A stretch of DNA of 64,000 nt from Neckera pumila (Eukaryota > Streptophyta > Bryopsida > Hypnales > Neckeraceae), in contig OZ018408.1 in assembly GCA_963969595.1 (NCBI GenBank), positions 43,773,022-43,837,021 on the forward strand, in the 5' to 3' direction. This document shows positions 49,346-60,121 of this stretch, piece by piece. Position 1 is the first letter of the stretch; every line of letters starts with the position of its first letter. Made by a program: the position numbers and the translations under genes. The notes beneath the pieces were generated by a model. That model ran no database searches, was not told where the DNA came from, and saw only the letters and a list, made by a program, of their open reading frames with translations.

Positions 49346-49589
49346 ATCGTGCCATCCTTTGTGGGCCCTGCGGGCCAAATTTACCCCGGGGAAAACGCTG
49401 AAATTTTTTATTTGCCACAAGTTTATTTATTTTCAAAATCTGAATTCATATTTGCAATCAGAGGCCCCAAATTAGCTAGGGGGGCTAGTAAGTATCCCTA
49501 GACACGGCTCAAATATAGGGGGCTTTTATTTACTTTTACCCTCGTGAAACCCAAATTTACCCTGCTGGGCCCACAAAGGATGGCACGAT
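49346..49589. mobile_element. MITE with perfect 30-bp inverted ends
   Basis: A perfect inverted repeat begins ACGTTAAATCGTGCCATCCT at 49339 and continues to GTGGGCCC at 49368; its inverse ends at 49596. A TTAA is embedded in both ends (49342-49345 and 49590-49593), so the target duplication could be TTAA or the repeat may extend further; I give the span between the TTAA copies. The core shares about 140 bp with 17,344-17,482. It is non-coding. Confidence 0.75.
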
Positions 49590-49596
49590 TTAACGT

Positions 49597-50052
49597 TTTT
49601 CATTTTCTTCATTATTTTCGTGTGCTCCCCCGGTTTCGGAGAAGCACATTGCGTGACTGCCCGGTGTCCTTTTACTACCGTACTTAGTCACATCCACTTG
49701 TCTAACAAAAAGAGTCTTCTCTTTCTTTTCTTTTCTTTTCTTTTTTTTCCTTTTTTGGGGAGTGAGTGAGGGACTGACTGAGTGGCGCCGTGACGCCGTC
49801 TTCACCTACTTGGCTAGTTCAAACACAGTTCCCCATTGTCCCCCCTTCACCCCTCCTGCCCCCCTGCCCTCCCCTCTGTCTTTTCCGGGTCTAAGTTACT
49901 GTACTACCCTTCTCTTCTAGACCTTAAACCCCCCACTTCCCTTGCTATCAATCTCTCCCTCCCTTGCCCCCTCCTCCCCACCCCCTCCTCCCCCTCCTCA
50001 AGGCCCCCTGCTCTCAATTCCCCCTGTTCTCAATTCCCCCTTCTCCCTTTTC
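49597..50052. promoter_or_regulatory. Pyrimidine-rich upstream region of the 50255 gene
   Basis: It contains a CTTTT microsatellite (49,721-49,750) and, from about 49,838 to 50,050, a long plus-strand stretch almost free of G, with the phrase CTCTCAATTCCCCCTG-like repeated twice. This resembles the Y-patch-rich promoters of plants. It leads directly into the TATA box at 50053. Confidence 0.45.
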
Positions 50053-50058
50053 TATAAA
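50053..50058 (+). promoter_or_regulatory. TATA box for the small gene at 50255
   Basis: TATAAA within CTATAAAGC, about 200 bp before the ATG. Transcription would be expected to start about 25-35 bp downstream, near 50,080-50,090, which is beyond the ATG at 50074. Confidence 0.5.
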
Positions 50059-50254
50059 GCCTCTCTTTGAGCTATGGCGACTCACATTTTCTCAGTTTCA
50101 AATCGCTCCTTGAGTCCACAGCGTTCCTTCTTGCTTGAACATCAATTTCTAGGCCTCGTCTGGAGCCCAGAGCGTTCCTGGTTGCAACGAGATCAAAGTC
50201 GAAGCGTCGTGAGAACAGGGATTGCAGTTCGGGTGGCGTTTTGTGTTTGAAATC

Positions 50255-50775
50255 ATGGCCAACAGGTAGTCCTTTTTACTCAACGCTCATCCCTCATCCT
50301 GCTCAATTGAGTGGCGCTCATCTCTTAGAATTAGCTCGGCTCTAGTTTGTCACTGCATTTTGCATTGCCAATTTTCGCAGTTTTTCTGCTTGGGCACCTT
50401 GAGTGACCATCTGCGGTAATAATAAGGTAGGGTTACATGAGCTGACGAAGAGGTACAGATGAGTAGTGACTTGAATTAGCGTCACTTGTTCTTGAAATCT
50501 CGGGTGGATGTAATTAGCACCACGAGTTAATAAATTCAGAGGCTTTATCAGTTTTACTGCGTGTGTTGTTTCGCAGGAACAATGGCGTGATCCATCCTCC
50601 TCCGCCACCACCGCAGGTTCACGTTCAACAAGTGAATGTGATCTTCCAAGCTCAGCAGGATCCTGCTCTGTCCTGGTTGTTGGAGCTTCCCGAACCGAAA
50701 AAAAGCGTTCTCGAGGCCGTGATTTGGCATGACATACACAGCTTTCCTAATGCAGCCACTGGAGTTTTAAGCTAG
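50255..50775 (+). CDS. Small two-exon gene of unknown function, 69 residues
   Basis: Exon 1 codes only four residues (50255-50265, MANR split by the intron). Donor CAG|GTAGTC, acceptor TTTCGCAG, and exon 2 runs 50577-50775 to a TAG. The joined frame gives 69 residues. The protein has six consecutive prolines (11-16), then a hydrophobic segment with WLLELPEPKK and AVIWHDIHSF. No signal peptide, membrane span or known domain was recognised. A TATA box lies 200 bp upstream, the ATG context AATCATGG is favourable, and an AATAAA signal lies at 51168-51173. The second exon has balanced composition and an ordinary amino-acid mix, supporting coding. The product is unknown; an untranslated or alternatively spliced role cannot be excluded. 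Confidence 0.5.
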
Positions 50776-51963
50776 CTGGGATCTCAGAGGAGGCAAGTAA
50801 TTAAGTTGGTGCTGGCTGAAGATTGTAATCGATTGTGATCGATTGTGCTCACATAAGAGCATTTTCTTCTGGCGGGATAGCATTTTTTGGCCCGGGATCA
50901 ACGGGAAAGGAGGCTTTGCATTCCGATTATGAATTCACAAAAGCTACATGTAGAGATGCGAATGGGAGGAAGATTGAGTAAATTCTTACTCGACAAGCAA
51001 GACAGAGCTCTTCATTTCTAAATTTGCAGGGATAGAACCTCTCGGAGCTTAGCTGCTTGTTTTTAGAGCCATGCTCGTGTTGTAATTTATGGAAAATCCT
51101 TGAGTGATTGCAGAAGCGGATTCGCCGAATCTGCAGAAGATTTTGTACATTGGATTTTGAGTTGAGCAATAAAAGGTTCTGTAAAGATCTGGTTGTGACT
51201 TCTGTGTTGATTTGCCGTGAAGTGAAACTGAATGTTCATCTTTACACTTTCCATCTCCCTGCTAAGCTAGGAATAATGGCGAATATGTCCACAACGAGTG
51301 ATCTGATTTCATAGTGGTGTACTTAGAGAAGCCATGTATCATTTTTTTCTAACAAAGGTAAACGAAGATGAGAAGAATTGGAAGTAGATAAACAAACAAT
51401 GTAGAATTTCATGTACGTAGAAGCAAGCTTGTGTTTGTAAAATACAATTTTGTAGTGCATCTTTGGACATCTGGATCCACTTGGACTGGTACTTTATGGT
51501 TGTGATGGCGTGCAGTTGCTCTCCCTGCAAGGAAATATTGTCTTATGTTTCAAAATTATAAACAGATATTGTATCACTTGGACTCTGATAATCAACACAT
51601 TTATAGAAGCTCACTGTACCCAACACGGGGCTACCGAAAGACATTCTTCTGCGTCTAACAACATAGTCCGCATTTTCAATAAAACTCTATAACTTAACAG
51701 ATTCACATAAGCCAGCTCAAAAGATTTAACACTACTGGTCTGCGAAGTTCGTCTCAGAACTTCCATTTGTACATCCTTCTGAATCTTTAGTATGTCCCAT
51801 CTACAGTTACATATGTCAAACACAAATCGTAGAGCATACAATACAGCAATGAAGCAAATTTAACTTTGCTGTCGAGAACAACTCAATAGTACACCATAGA
51901 AGCAAACTTTGCTGTCGAGCACCATCAAGATGATCTGATTTCCTCGTAGTGTTGAAGATGTCT
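50776..51963. other. 3' region of the small gene, then spacer before the aquaporin 3' end
   Basis: AATAAA at 51168-51173 is a plausible polyadenylation signal for the plus-strand gene. The stretch near 51,960 must include the 3' untranslated region of the minus-strand aquaporin. Two near-identical short phrases (AGCAAA...CTTTGCTGTCGAG at about 51,854 and 51,902) form a 48-bp-spaced direct repeat in that region. Confidence 0.45.
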
Positions 51964-54633
51964 TCACCCACGGTGTTTGGAGAATGGCAAAGCCCTAATG
52001 ACCAAGGTGTGATACATGGCTGCAAGGGTGGCTCCCAGAAGTGGCCCAACCCAGAAGATCCACTGTCCAAACACACACAGAATCAAAACATTAATACCAG
52101 AACTCGAAAAGCAAACAGTCAGCATTATAATCGTTTTAATTTAGGCTAGGTTTGTGAATGTTCATGAAATAATTAGCTATAGAATTTGAGGTTTTTCAAG
52201 AATCAATTGAATAGACACTTACGTGATCATTCCAAGACTGGTCTCCGTTCCAGATAACAGCGGCTCCAAGACTACGAGCTGGGTTGATGCTTGTGCCTGT
52301 GATGGGGATGGTAGCCAAGTGGACCAAGAAAACTGCGAATCCGATGGGAAGAGGCGCTAGCAACTGCACACAAGAACACATAACTTTTCTAAGTAAAGAA
52401 TATTTAAGAAACTATGTCGCATTATAATGTATCATACAGTGTACGTCGTTGCTTCGCTTGGGTGACCTCCAGAGTTCTGACATAGCGAAACTCCAAGTTT
52501 GAGGCAAACGAGTCAGATGAAGGCTCAATGAGACACCCTAGATCAACCATAAAGTACAGAATGATCTGGACATGAAGGCTCCATGAAACAACTTCACATT
52601 ATGTCCAATAACCTTCCTGCTTCTCCACGGTCAGTATCTACTCCATAGCCCATTGCTGAGCATGCTGGACACTAAGAGCAGCAACCACAAACTTGTGCGA
52701 GATCACTCGATCCACCAAGCAACCTCTCTGAGACGTGAGTCCTTAGTTATTTAGTGATCTTAATAGAGATCAGCATCAACTACATAACATTCTTGAGCAG
52801 TTGTGAGAACTCTCTGTTCTCCACTGTAAATGGAAACCAAGAAAAAATTCAAAAAGTTTGACAATCATCGAAGAGAACATGCATTAGGCTTAGTGAGTTA
52901 CACGTCTGTCTTCTATGTTCAAGGGTGTTAATTCTGCTCAAAAACAATCTTGATTCTGATGAGCAAGAGTGTTAAAGACAGATGCATAAGGATGTTATGC
53001 AAAGACAGAGGCCTTGTGGGCTATGTCACAGAAAGTTCGGCATCTACATAACATGATATTCTTGGGCAGTTGTGAGAACTCTCCAATTCCACTGTAAATG
53101 AAAACAAGAAAAAGGGCTCAAAAGTTTGACATTCATGGAACGGAACATGTATGGTACGTGCTCAGTGAGAGACCTGTCTGTTTTCAATTTTCAAGGGTGC
53201 TGATGCCGCTCAAAAACGATACATCAACACTCTGCTTGCAAGAGTGTCGAAGGCAGCTGCTTAAGAATGTTATGCAACATAAGGCTACGCAGGCGATGTC
53301 GAATTGTGAAAACCAGTCAGAGATAGAGAGCTCACAGGAACATGAGAGTCGCGGGCATTTCGTTTGGCGTCAGTGGCAGAGAACACGGTGTACACCAGCA
53401 CAAAGGTGCCCACAATCTCAGCGCCCAGCCCGTCGCCTTTGGTGTAGCCATGGTGCACAACATTGACTCCCCCGTTCTGAGCCTGGTAGAATGCAGGCTG
53501 AAAGCCTTTCACGACGCCCGCCCCACAAATCGCGCCCAAGCATTGGCATACCACGTACAACAGAAACCGTGGAAACGTCACCTTTCTTGCCAGAAACAGT
53601 CCGAATGTTACTGCAGGATTTATGTGTCCCCCTGCAACCAAGTTAACAGCCGACGCCCTGCATCAGTTCACGCTGGAGAGGACTTGCCACCGAGTATTCT
53701 TCAATATGAGACTTCCAAACAGTGCTAAAAAATTAGTAAAACACGAAGAGAACAGACACCCCTTAAGAGCTGTTTCCTTTTCCTCGGGCTTGGACAGTGC
53801 TTAGCGTTAAAACTGTCCGTACAGTTTTCCTGAGCCAAAGCTTTCCTAGATCTGACACATTGCCAGCTCCGATCCATGCAAAGAGAAGCATATAATGAAA
53901 GCTTCTTCTTATACGAAACACTGAAACCTCTTCTCATATACATAAGAAGAAGCTTTCATTGCGTAGCCATTGTACCGAAAGCTTCTTCTTATGTATATGC
54001 ACACTCAAACCTTTACTTTCTCACCTGACCTGAAATGGCATTCCAGACTCACACTTGCCACTCGATTATTGAAAGAACACAGCCCACGATACTCAAACTG
54101 TTTCATAGGAAAAAAACTGGTACCCCAGCAGGTAAGAGTACTAAGGTTCGAGTGTATCTCACTACAAGAAAGAAAACTTAGGATAGTTTTCCTTTTTCCT
54201 TGAGCTTCGACGGGACTTTAGTCGAGTAGGCTCTTGAAAAATATGGGTCATGTATAACGAGACGCTTGACTGCAAGCAACATACAGAGCTCAGTGCATAA
54301 GGTACCTGAAATTCCAGCGGTGCAGTAAACCAGGACGAAGATCATGCCCCCAAACGCCCACGCAATGCCTTGAATTCCCACTCCGAGGCAATCCCCTTGC
54401 CTGACGTTGCCCATCACCGTTTGAATGGTGATGTACAGAAACAGGAAACTGGCAAAGAACTCGGCGATGCCGGCTCTCCAGAACGACCAGCGACGAAGCT
54501 CATGGACGTCAACGAACGGCGCGCTGGCCGGCTCCGTGTAATCCTTCTCCCTGACCTGAGCATGTGTGCCCAGAGGGTTCCTCTCGCCATACCTGGTTGC
54601 TCCCACTGCAACGTCGTCGCCCTTGTCAGTCAT
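51964..54633 (-). CDS. PIP1: Plasma-membrane aquaporin, PIP1 type, four exons
   Basis: Exons in coding order: 54633-54306, 53631-53336, 52363-52223, 52062-51964; all introns GT-AG, total 287 residues, normal for the family. It is a water channel (possibly also CO2) of the plasma membrane with six membrane spans. Both NPA boxes are present at 114-116 and 235-237. The selectivity filter is F94, H223, T232, R238, the standard PIP set for water. The loop D gating histidine is conserved at 206. The loop B phosphosite, serine in most PIPs, is threonine at 128. The PIP1 assignment rests on the long N-terminus ([17 protein letters not shown]) and the short C-terminus [12 protein letters not shown], which lacks the PIP2 serine-rich tail. 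PIP1 proteins usually need PIP2 partners to reach the membrane. The N-terminal half is fairly diverged from seed-plant PIP1. Confidence 0.95.
52773..53300. repeat. Diverged tandem duplication, about 268 bp, in aquaporin intron 2
   Basis: 52,773-53,040 and 53,041-53,300 align by eye at an offset of 268 bases; shared phrases include CAGTTGTGAGAACTCT, ACTGTAAATG and GAATGTTATGCAA-like near the end. The duplication accounts for about half of the 972-bp intron. Confidence 0.75.
53895..53997. repeat. Triple repeat GAAAGCTTCTTCTTAT, middle copy inverted, in aquaporin intron 1
   Basis: GAAAGCTTCTTCTTAT occurs at about 53,897 and 53,978, with its inverse ATAAGAAGAAGCTTTC at about 53,942. Either outer copy could form a stem with the middle one; the second pairing is longer (TATACATAAGAAGAAGCTTT). 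Confidence 0.8.
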
Positions 54634-55446
54634 AGCTAGCTCTCAGTTTTTGCACAGACTCACAAATTGACTCACAACTGGAGCTTAATTTCTGCAATTG
54701 CAAGCCAGGAAGAAGAAGATGCTGGATGGGAATGGTGGTGAGGTCTTCTTGAGAGGTGACGAGACTCCTTGTGGAAGAGAACATAAACTGACATCTGGAG
54801 GGTTAGCACCTCGTCCTAACGGCAGTGAACAGTCATGAGTTTGCCGCAAGTACTGCCTGTCTGTGTCCCTGCCAGAAGGAATCTATTTTAATAATGGGGA
54901 TGAGCTAGTGCCTGTGGTCCCAAATGTGATTTTCACAAATACCTGAAAACAGTGCTCAATGCTCTGGAAATCCAAGTTGTGTACTTTAATTTTCACATTC
55001 TTTGATGCTAAATAGCTGATAACAACACTAAATGTTCTGGAAAACTAAATTAAGTACATTGTTTTTCACATCTTTTGTAGCTAGGACGTTTTTTTCTGGT
55101 GAAAGTTTTCTAGATTCATTTGAGAACACTGGCTATTACCGAAGCTGAGTTGAGCTTAGTAACCTTGAACATGTCTTGTTAGTGTGTCGGAGGAATGAGC
55201 CTAATGAAAACCTGGTAACGTTCTGACTTTGTCACGTTTCGATTGTTGAAACTGTGCATATGAGTTCCTACACTCAGGACGAAGGTTTCACGGTTTGAAA
55301 GTGTTCAATTTTCATTGATCATCTTTGTGGGAAAACGATCATTTACTTGGAGTTCTTGGTCAGTGAAGAAAATTGCGTGTGTTGGTGTACACATCAGGCT
55401 CAATTTGGGGTTCTTGGTCAAATTTCAGTAGTCTGTCTGGACACGC

Positions 55447-55453
55447 TATAAAA
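55447..55453 (+). promoter_or_regulatory. TATA-like box TATAAAA
   Basis: TATAAAAGG follows CACGC at 55447-55453. An ATG in good context (ATCATGG) lies 81 bp downstream at 55528. This suggests a plus-strand transcription start near 55,480, but no known gene follows. Confidence 0.3.
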
Positions 55454-55527
55454 GGAATCTGAGACTCTTCCTTGCATAAATTTTGTGATACCCACAGTGC
55501 TCGCGGCGCACAGAAATATCACCAATC

Positions 55528-55770
55528 ATGGACTGCTCCGACCCGAGCACCGAAAAGTAGGTTACACTTTCAGCGACCTTGAACGTTTGACATCTTTGAA
55601 CAAACTTCTTCACAAGTCTTGTCAGGAAGTAGGTGGGTGTTGTAAACCCCATTGGTTCCCTGTGACATTTCCATTTCAGAGTACTTTGCGTACATGCGCA
55701 GCAACAAAGTATATACAAATACCCAAACCACGATGAATACAGCTCAACGAACTCGTCAATCCTCATCTGA
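55528..55770 (+). CDS. Speculative micropeptide gene, two exons
   Basis: From ATG 55528 a 10-residue start is followed by a good donor (AA|GTAGGT at 55557). An acceptor CATTTCAG at 55678-55679 gives exon 2 from 55680 to TGA 55768-55770, a 39-residue peptide without recognisable features. The only supports are the TATA box upstream and the splice consensus; it may equally be non-coding. Confidence 0.15.
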
Positions 55771-56270
55771 TGAATAGAAAATTACTTGAGATATTTAGAC
55801 CTACTTGTACCGATTGAAACTTTGCCATGATTTCGGAAATGCACGACATAACTTACATACTGCACAGTGCTCACCCTTTCACTAAAGGTACATTGAGGTT
55901 GGTAGTAACGACAGGCTTGTTTTCTGATGTCGGACAATGGGAGCTTCTTCAACACCTTGATTCTTCTCTGTAACTTAGTTGAAGTTGGATCCAAAGTGTT
56001 TGCAGCTCCTTTCAAGACTATCATGCACACTTTAACCGTACCAAGCCAAGAAAAATACAAATGTCACAAACAAATACTTGTGATCATAGATTCTGGGCCA
56101 CGTCTCACATTGCTTCACACCGTCAATTCAGCAGCAGCAGACACCTGAAGGTGAACTGTATATTATACACATTCCAAGCTTTCCTTCAAGTTCGTACATT
56201 AAATTTTTTTTTTTGCATTCATGGAACAAGACTAATGGATAATGCCTAGTCCAAGCTTCAAGACAACCAT

Positions 56271-56347
56271 ATGAAAAATGCACCTATTGGTCCAAAAATT
56301 GAATCATTTTTGACAAAGTACCTTGGTGATAGGTTTTGTCCTTTCCA
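56271..56347 (+). repeat. Dispersed 75-bp repeat, copy 2
   Basis: The plus-strand sequence matches the minus strand of 44,953-45,028, including AAAAATTGAATCATTTTTG and AAGTACCTTGGTGATAGGT. The element it belongs to is not identifiable from two copies. Confidence 0.65.
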
Positions 56348-56902
56348 CCGGGTTCAATGTCCGAAGGCTTTGGCCCAGACTTTGGAGATTGTCCGTAGTC
56401 CATACTCTTGGCATGAGGTAGAGATGGAGATAAGCAAGGGGCGGGACAGTACAGCACAAGTGCAGTGTGTATGTTTCAGATGCATGTGCCTTGGTTGTTG
56501 CTAGTGCAGACAAAGCTACCTTAAGCTACAGTGAGCAACTGAGCACTTTGGGTAAGCCAAAGGACTGTGATTATTTGTGTACAGTGCCCTTTAGTTTGGC
56601 AGACAGATACCAGGGACCTCCCTTCACCATTAAGCTTATGCCTGCTTTGGGTAGTACAAAATTGTACCTCCAGCGACCTCAACCGACATAGTCTGTGGTA
56701 CTTGCGCTCTTTTCTTTGTCTCTGAAAATTACTTCTTATCTTCTTTAAGAAAAATCTTCTGTTGGGTCAAGTACTAGTTTCCAAGGGAAGGTGACAAAGT
56801 TTTTGGGTCATGGACTCATGGCACACTACAGGGTAGGAAATTCTTGGACGTAGCTTTTGGTGCACATTGATGAAAACTTCAATTTTCAAACCATCTTTTT
56901 AA

Positions 56903-57341
56903 CTCCTACAGTTCTTTGACTCTTTTTCACTATAAAAGTGTCCAAAATTGCCACTTTCTAGTGCATTGAGCATAATTTACTAAAATAATGGGGAATTTCG
57001 TCAAAATGGCAGTATTCCATGTGCCATTTTGACAGTGTGCCTTTTTGACCATCTAGGATGGATATAGATTTTAGAATGGGTGCTCTGAACTGCAAAAGTG
57101 CCAAAGTTCTAGAATGGCGCCATTTTAATGAAATTTTGATCAATATTAACACATTTTTCAAACTTTTGACCATGCAAAATTTTTACAAGAATATTGTACA
57201 AATTGTGGAAAAAAATTCAGAGCATTTATTAGCGTAGATTGTGAAATTATAATGTTTGAAGTTAGAAGAAAAGAAATTTGAGTCAACTTTGTGGAGGAGG
57301 CAATATCCAACTTTGGAAACTTGGAGATGGGTAGGTTGTTA
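56903..57341. mobile_element. Probable truncated TTAA element, left end only
   Basis: TTAA at 56899-56902 is followed by CTCCTACAGTTCTTTG, a decayed family end. Next comes CACTATAAAAGTGTCCAAAATTGCCA, the usual next segment of the family written here in two parts: CACTATAAAAGTG and TCCAAAATTGCCA. No right end appears before the next element. A perfect 11-bp stem GTCAAAATGGC/GCCATTTTGAC lies at 57000-57033. Confidence 0.4.
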
Positions 57342-57345
57342 TTAA

Positions 57346-58263
57346 CCCCTAAAGGACCAAAGTCCCCTTGGTGGACACTTGGGATTTCGAACAGGCTCGT
57401 GGGACCTCAAATTTTGATCTGATTTTTTGAAACTTTTTTTGAAGATAGGAAATCACATTAGCATTCTAAAAATTATAGTTTTTATTTCAATTGGTGCTCG
57501 GGAGCAAAGTTATGCCATCCTAAGTCTCAAAAGCAATTTGTTGAGCAAAATAAAAAAATAAAAAATAAAAAAAATAATTTAAAAATAAAATTCTGAAAGA
57601 TTATGTTTTTTTCTACATTTGAAGCTTTGAATCATTCTATATGGACTACTAATGAGAAAGTTATGGACATTATTGATTTTTAGGCAATCTAAGCACTTTC
57701 TTAAAAAAAACCCTTATAGAACTCATTTATTAGTGCAATTTTCAAATTTTTTCAAATTTTTTTTTGATGGGGTGAAGTTTGTGTGCAAGAATAATCTTAC
57801 CGTTGGGATTATAATGTTTCAATTCCATATTAGAGCTATTAATAATTTAGTGTTTTGTTCAATCTTGGACCTACTTCTACTTAACAATTTTTTGATGAAT
57901 GAAATCCAAGGTTTCATATTCTAATTCTTTTATCCCCGATTCTAAACTCAAATGTTCAACCAAAAAAAAAATTAAATTTATGGTTTGTAGTGGAAAAAAT
58001 CTATACAAATGGCGATCAAAGTCATCTAAAATTGCAGGCCAGCATTCAAAAAAAATTATTTTTCCAACTTCAAATGCTAATATCTTCCAATCCGTATGGT
58101 CAAACTTCATGATATTTTTACCACTTGATTTGAGACAAGTGAAGTACAAGATCCTGTGGTTGGATTCTAAATAAAATGTTTTTTTTGGTTTCTTGGGAGA
58201 TCGCAACAAACATGGCAGTTTTGACTAGTTTTTGAGCCAAAAAATGCCTTAGTCCTTTAGGGA
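57346..58263. mobile_element. TTAA element, full-length subfamily B copy
   Basis: TTAA at 57342-57345 and 58264-58267; ends CCCCTAAAGGACCAAAG and, inverted, AGTCCTTTAGGGA. At 918 bp, it is collinear in opposite orientation with 25645-26545 and 29904-30819. A 110-codon minus-strand frame (57877-58209) also runs through part of those copies but breaks differently in each, so it is not a conserved protein. Confidence 0.85.
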
Positions 58264-58269
58264 TTAAGA

Positions 58270-58815
58270 GGTTGTCTCAAAAAGAAAAGGCAACTATATG
58301 ATGAGGATTTTTGGAAGAATTAAAATTCCAAAAATATTTGCTTCTCTAAATTAAATGGAAAAATCTCACTATAATTTGGACTAATGGTTCAAAAATTATT
58401 TTGAAATTGCTATTTTTAGTGCATAGAATGAAAATTGGAAAAAAAATGAATTTTTCTAATTTTTTAACATATTATTGATCTATACTATTATAAAAATGTG
58501 TAGAAAAATTTCAACCTATTTTGCTTAACAAATTGCAAAATGTATGCGTTCAAAGTTAAATAAAAATATATTTGAGGCTTGCCTGACTACTTGCCCTCTC
58601 TATTTGCATGTTGCATTGTTGCCTAGCTACCCATAATTTTTTGAGCCCCATAACTTTGATTTGGCATCTGACTAAAAATAATTACAATTTCAAAATGCTA
58701 AAAGAAGCATGCATCTTTGATAACAAAAACTCATTTCTATCGGCTCAAAAATGACTTTTTATGAACTTACAAGAATTTTCAAAAGGCTCCATGAGAGTTT
58801 ATTATCTTTCAGGGG
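58270..58815. mobile_element. Partial TTAA element, right end preserved
   Basis: The right end CTTTCAGGGG precedes TTAA at 58816-58819. The inner CCCCATAACTTTGATTTGGC and the text before it follow the family pattern. The left boundary is not recognisable and I place it just after the previous element. Confidence 0.4.
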
Positions 58816-58819
58816 TTAA

Positions 58820-60117
58820 TAAATGTTTAGAGAGTGATTATTACAAAATTCAAATGACTAGGCTTTTAAATATATATATAAATCAAATGTAAAATTTTTA
58901 GTTTGTCAAAAGAAACTCATTCTCAAATCTTGAATTTTGGAATGTCTCATTTAATTATAATTTGACCAGACAAAGTGAGAACACTTTGATGGAGAATAAG
59001 GCACAGGTTTAATTTTAGATTTGGATTTTTATTATCAAGACTATTTAAATATTCTCAGACAAAAATAAAAATCATCAAATTTTTTTATTACGGAGACATA
59101 ATTAATCAAAACAAAAATATTCATGATATTTTTATTTATGGATATTTTTATTCATGGATATTTTTACTCATAAGAAAATAACAACAAAAATATGTTGAGA
59201 CCATGTATCATCTAATAATCTATTGGAAAGAAATTTTAAATACAAACTATTCTATTTATTCTTTTTAAGTTTTAGAGTACACTTGTAAAGGAGACAATGC
59301 ACTATTTTTCTAATTTTAAACTCCAATAAGTAAGGATTTAGAAACTACATCCTAAACTTAAAATGATCTAAAATTGCATATTGTATTTTTCATGTTTTCA
59401 AATTGGTCATAATCTTCTTTCAATTTGTAGTTAGTCTTTTGAAGTTTTGGCAAACGGATCATTGAAAAGCTCATCAATGACTTGTATCTTGTATAGTTCT
59501 TTCTTGTTAGAGCTAGTGATCTATGTAAGGTCCACCATACACAACATAACCTTCTTCTACCACTTGCTACATTGATTTCTATTAAAAATACCTACAAAAT
59601 CTATCCAAATTACGGGCTTTTTCTTGTGCTTCTCTATAATGATATCCTACCAAATTGCTTTGCCTTCACCTTGGATTTAAAGTAAGTACAAAATTTGGCA
59701 TTTCTCAACAGTGTAATGAAGGACTTCTTTATCCTTAAATTGCATTCCTCATAAGCTTGTTAAATTTCCCGTTTTTTTCCAATACTAGCACTTCAATTCT
59801 CTTGGAAAAGAATACATCCTTTCATACTAAAGAAGGCATGTGTGTGGTATAGAATGGTAGGGTAGTGTTGCACATAATTTGTATATACCATGTGCTCTAA
59901 ATTTGTCAAATTTATATTGTTGGCAAGATATTAATCTACTTTCTACTAGAATAACAAAACTAATCATGTAATAACCCCATAATACATAGTTGTGACATGT
60001 AATAAACTTGACTAAAAATCAACCTAGATCATAAAACCACATGATAGCCATTTATGTGGCTAATTGGCTAGTCTCCCAAGGCCAACTAAGAAGACAACCT
60101 AGGTCTTAAAATCATAT
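58820..60117. other. AT-rich intergenic DNA
   Basis: No gene or bounded repeat recognised. Confidence 0.5.
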
Positions 60118-60121
60118 TTAA

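Larger units (their letters stand above)
54634..56898. other. Upstream region of the aquaporin and spacer
   Basis: It contains the aquaporin promoter (minus strand), a TATA-like site on the plus strand at 55447, and the second copy of the 75-bp dispersed repeat at 56,271-56,347. Other short frames overlap on both strands and show no known domain. Confidence 0.45.

Noticed and set aside
57877..58209. 110-codon minus-strand frame shared in part with other TTAA copies (about 25,705-25,959 and 29,971-30,264)
   Set aside because: The shared part reflects homologous non-coding DNA; frame lengths and breaks differ in each copy and no known protein motif is present.
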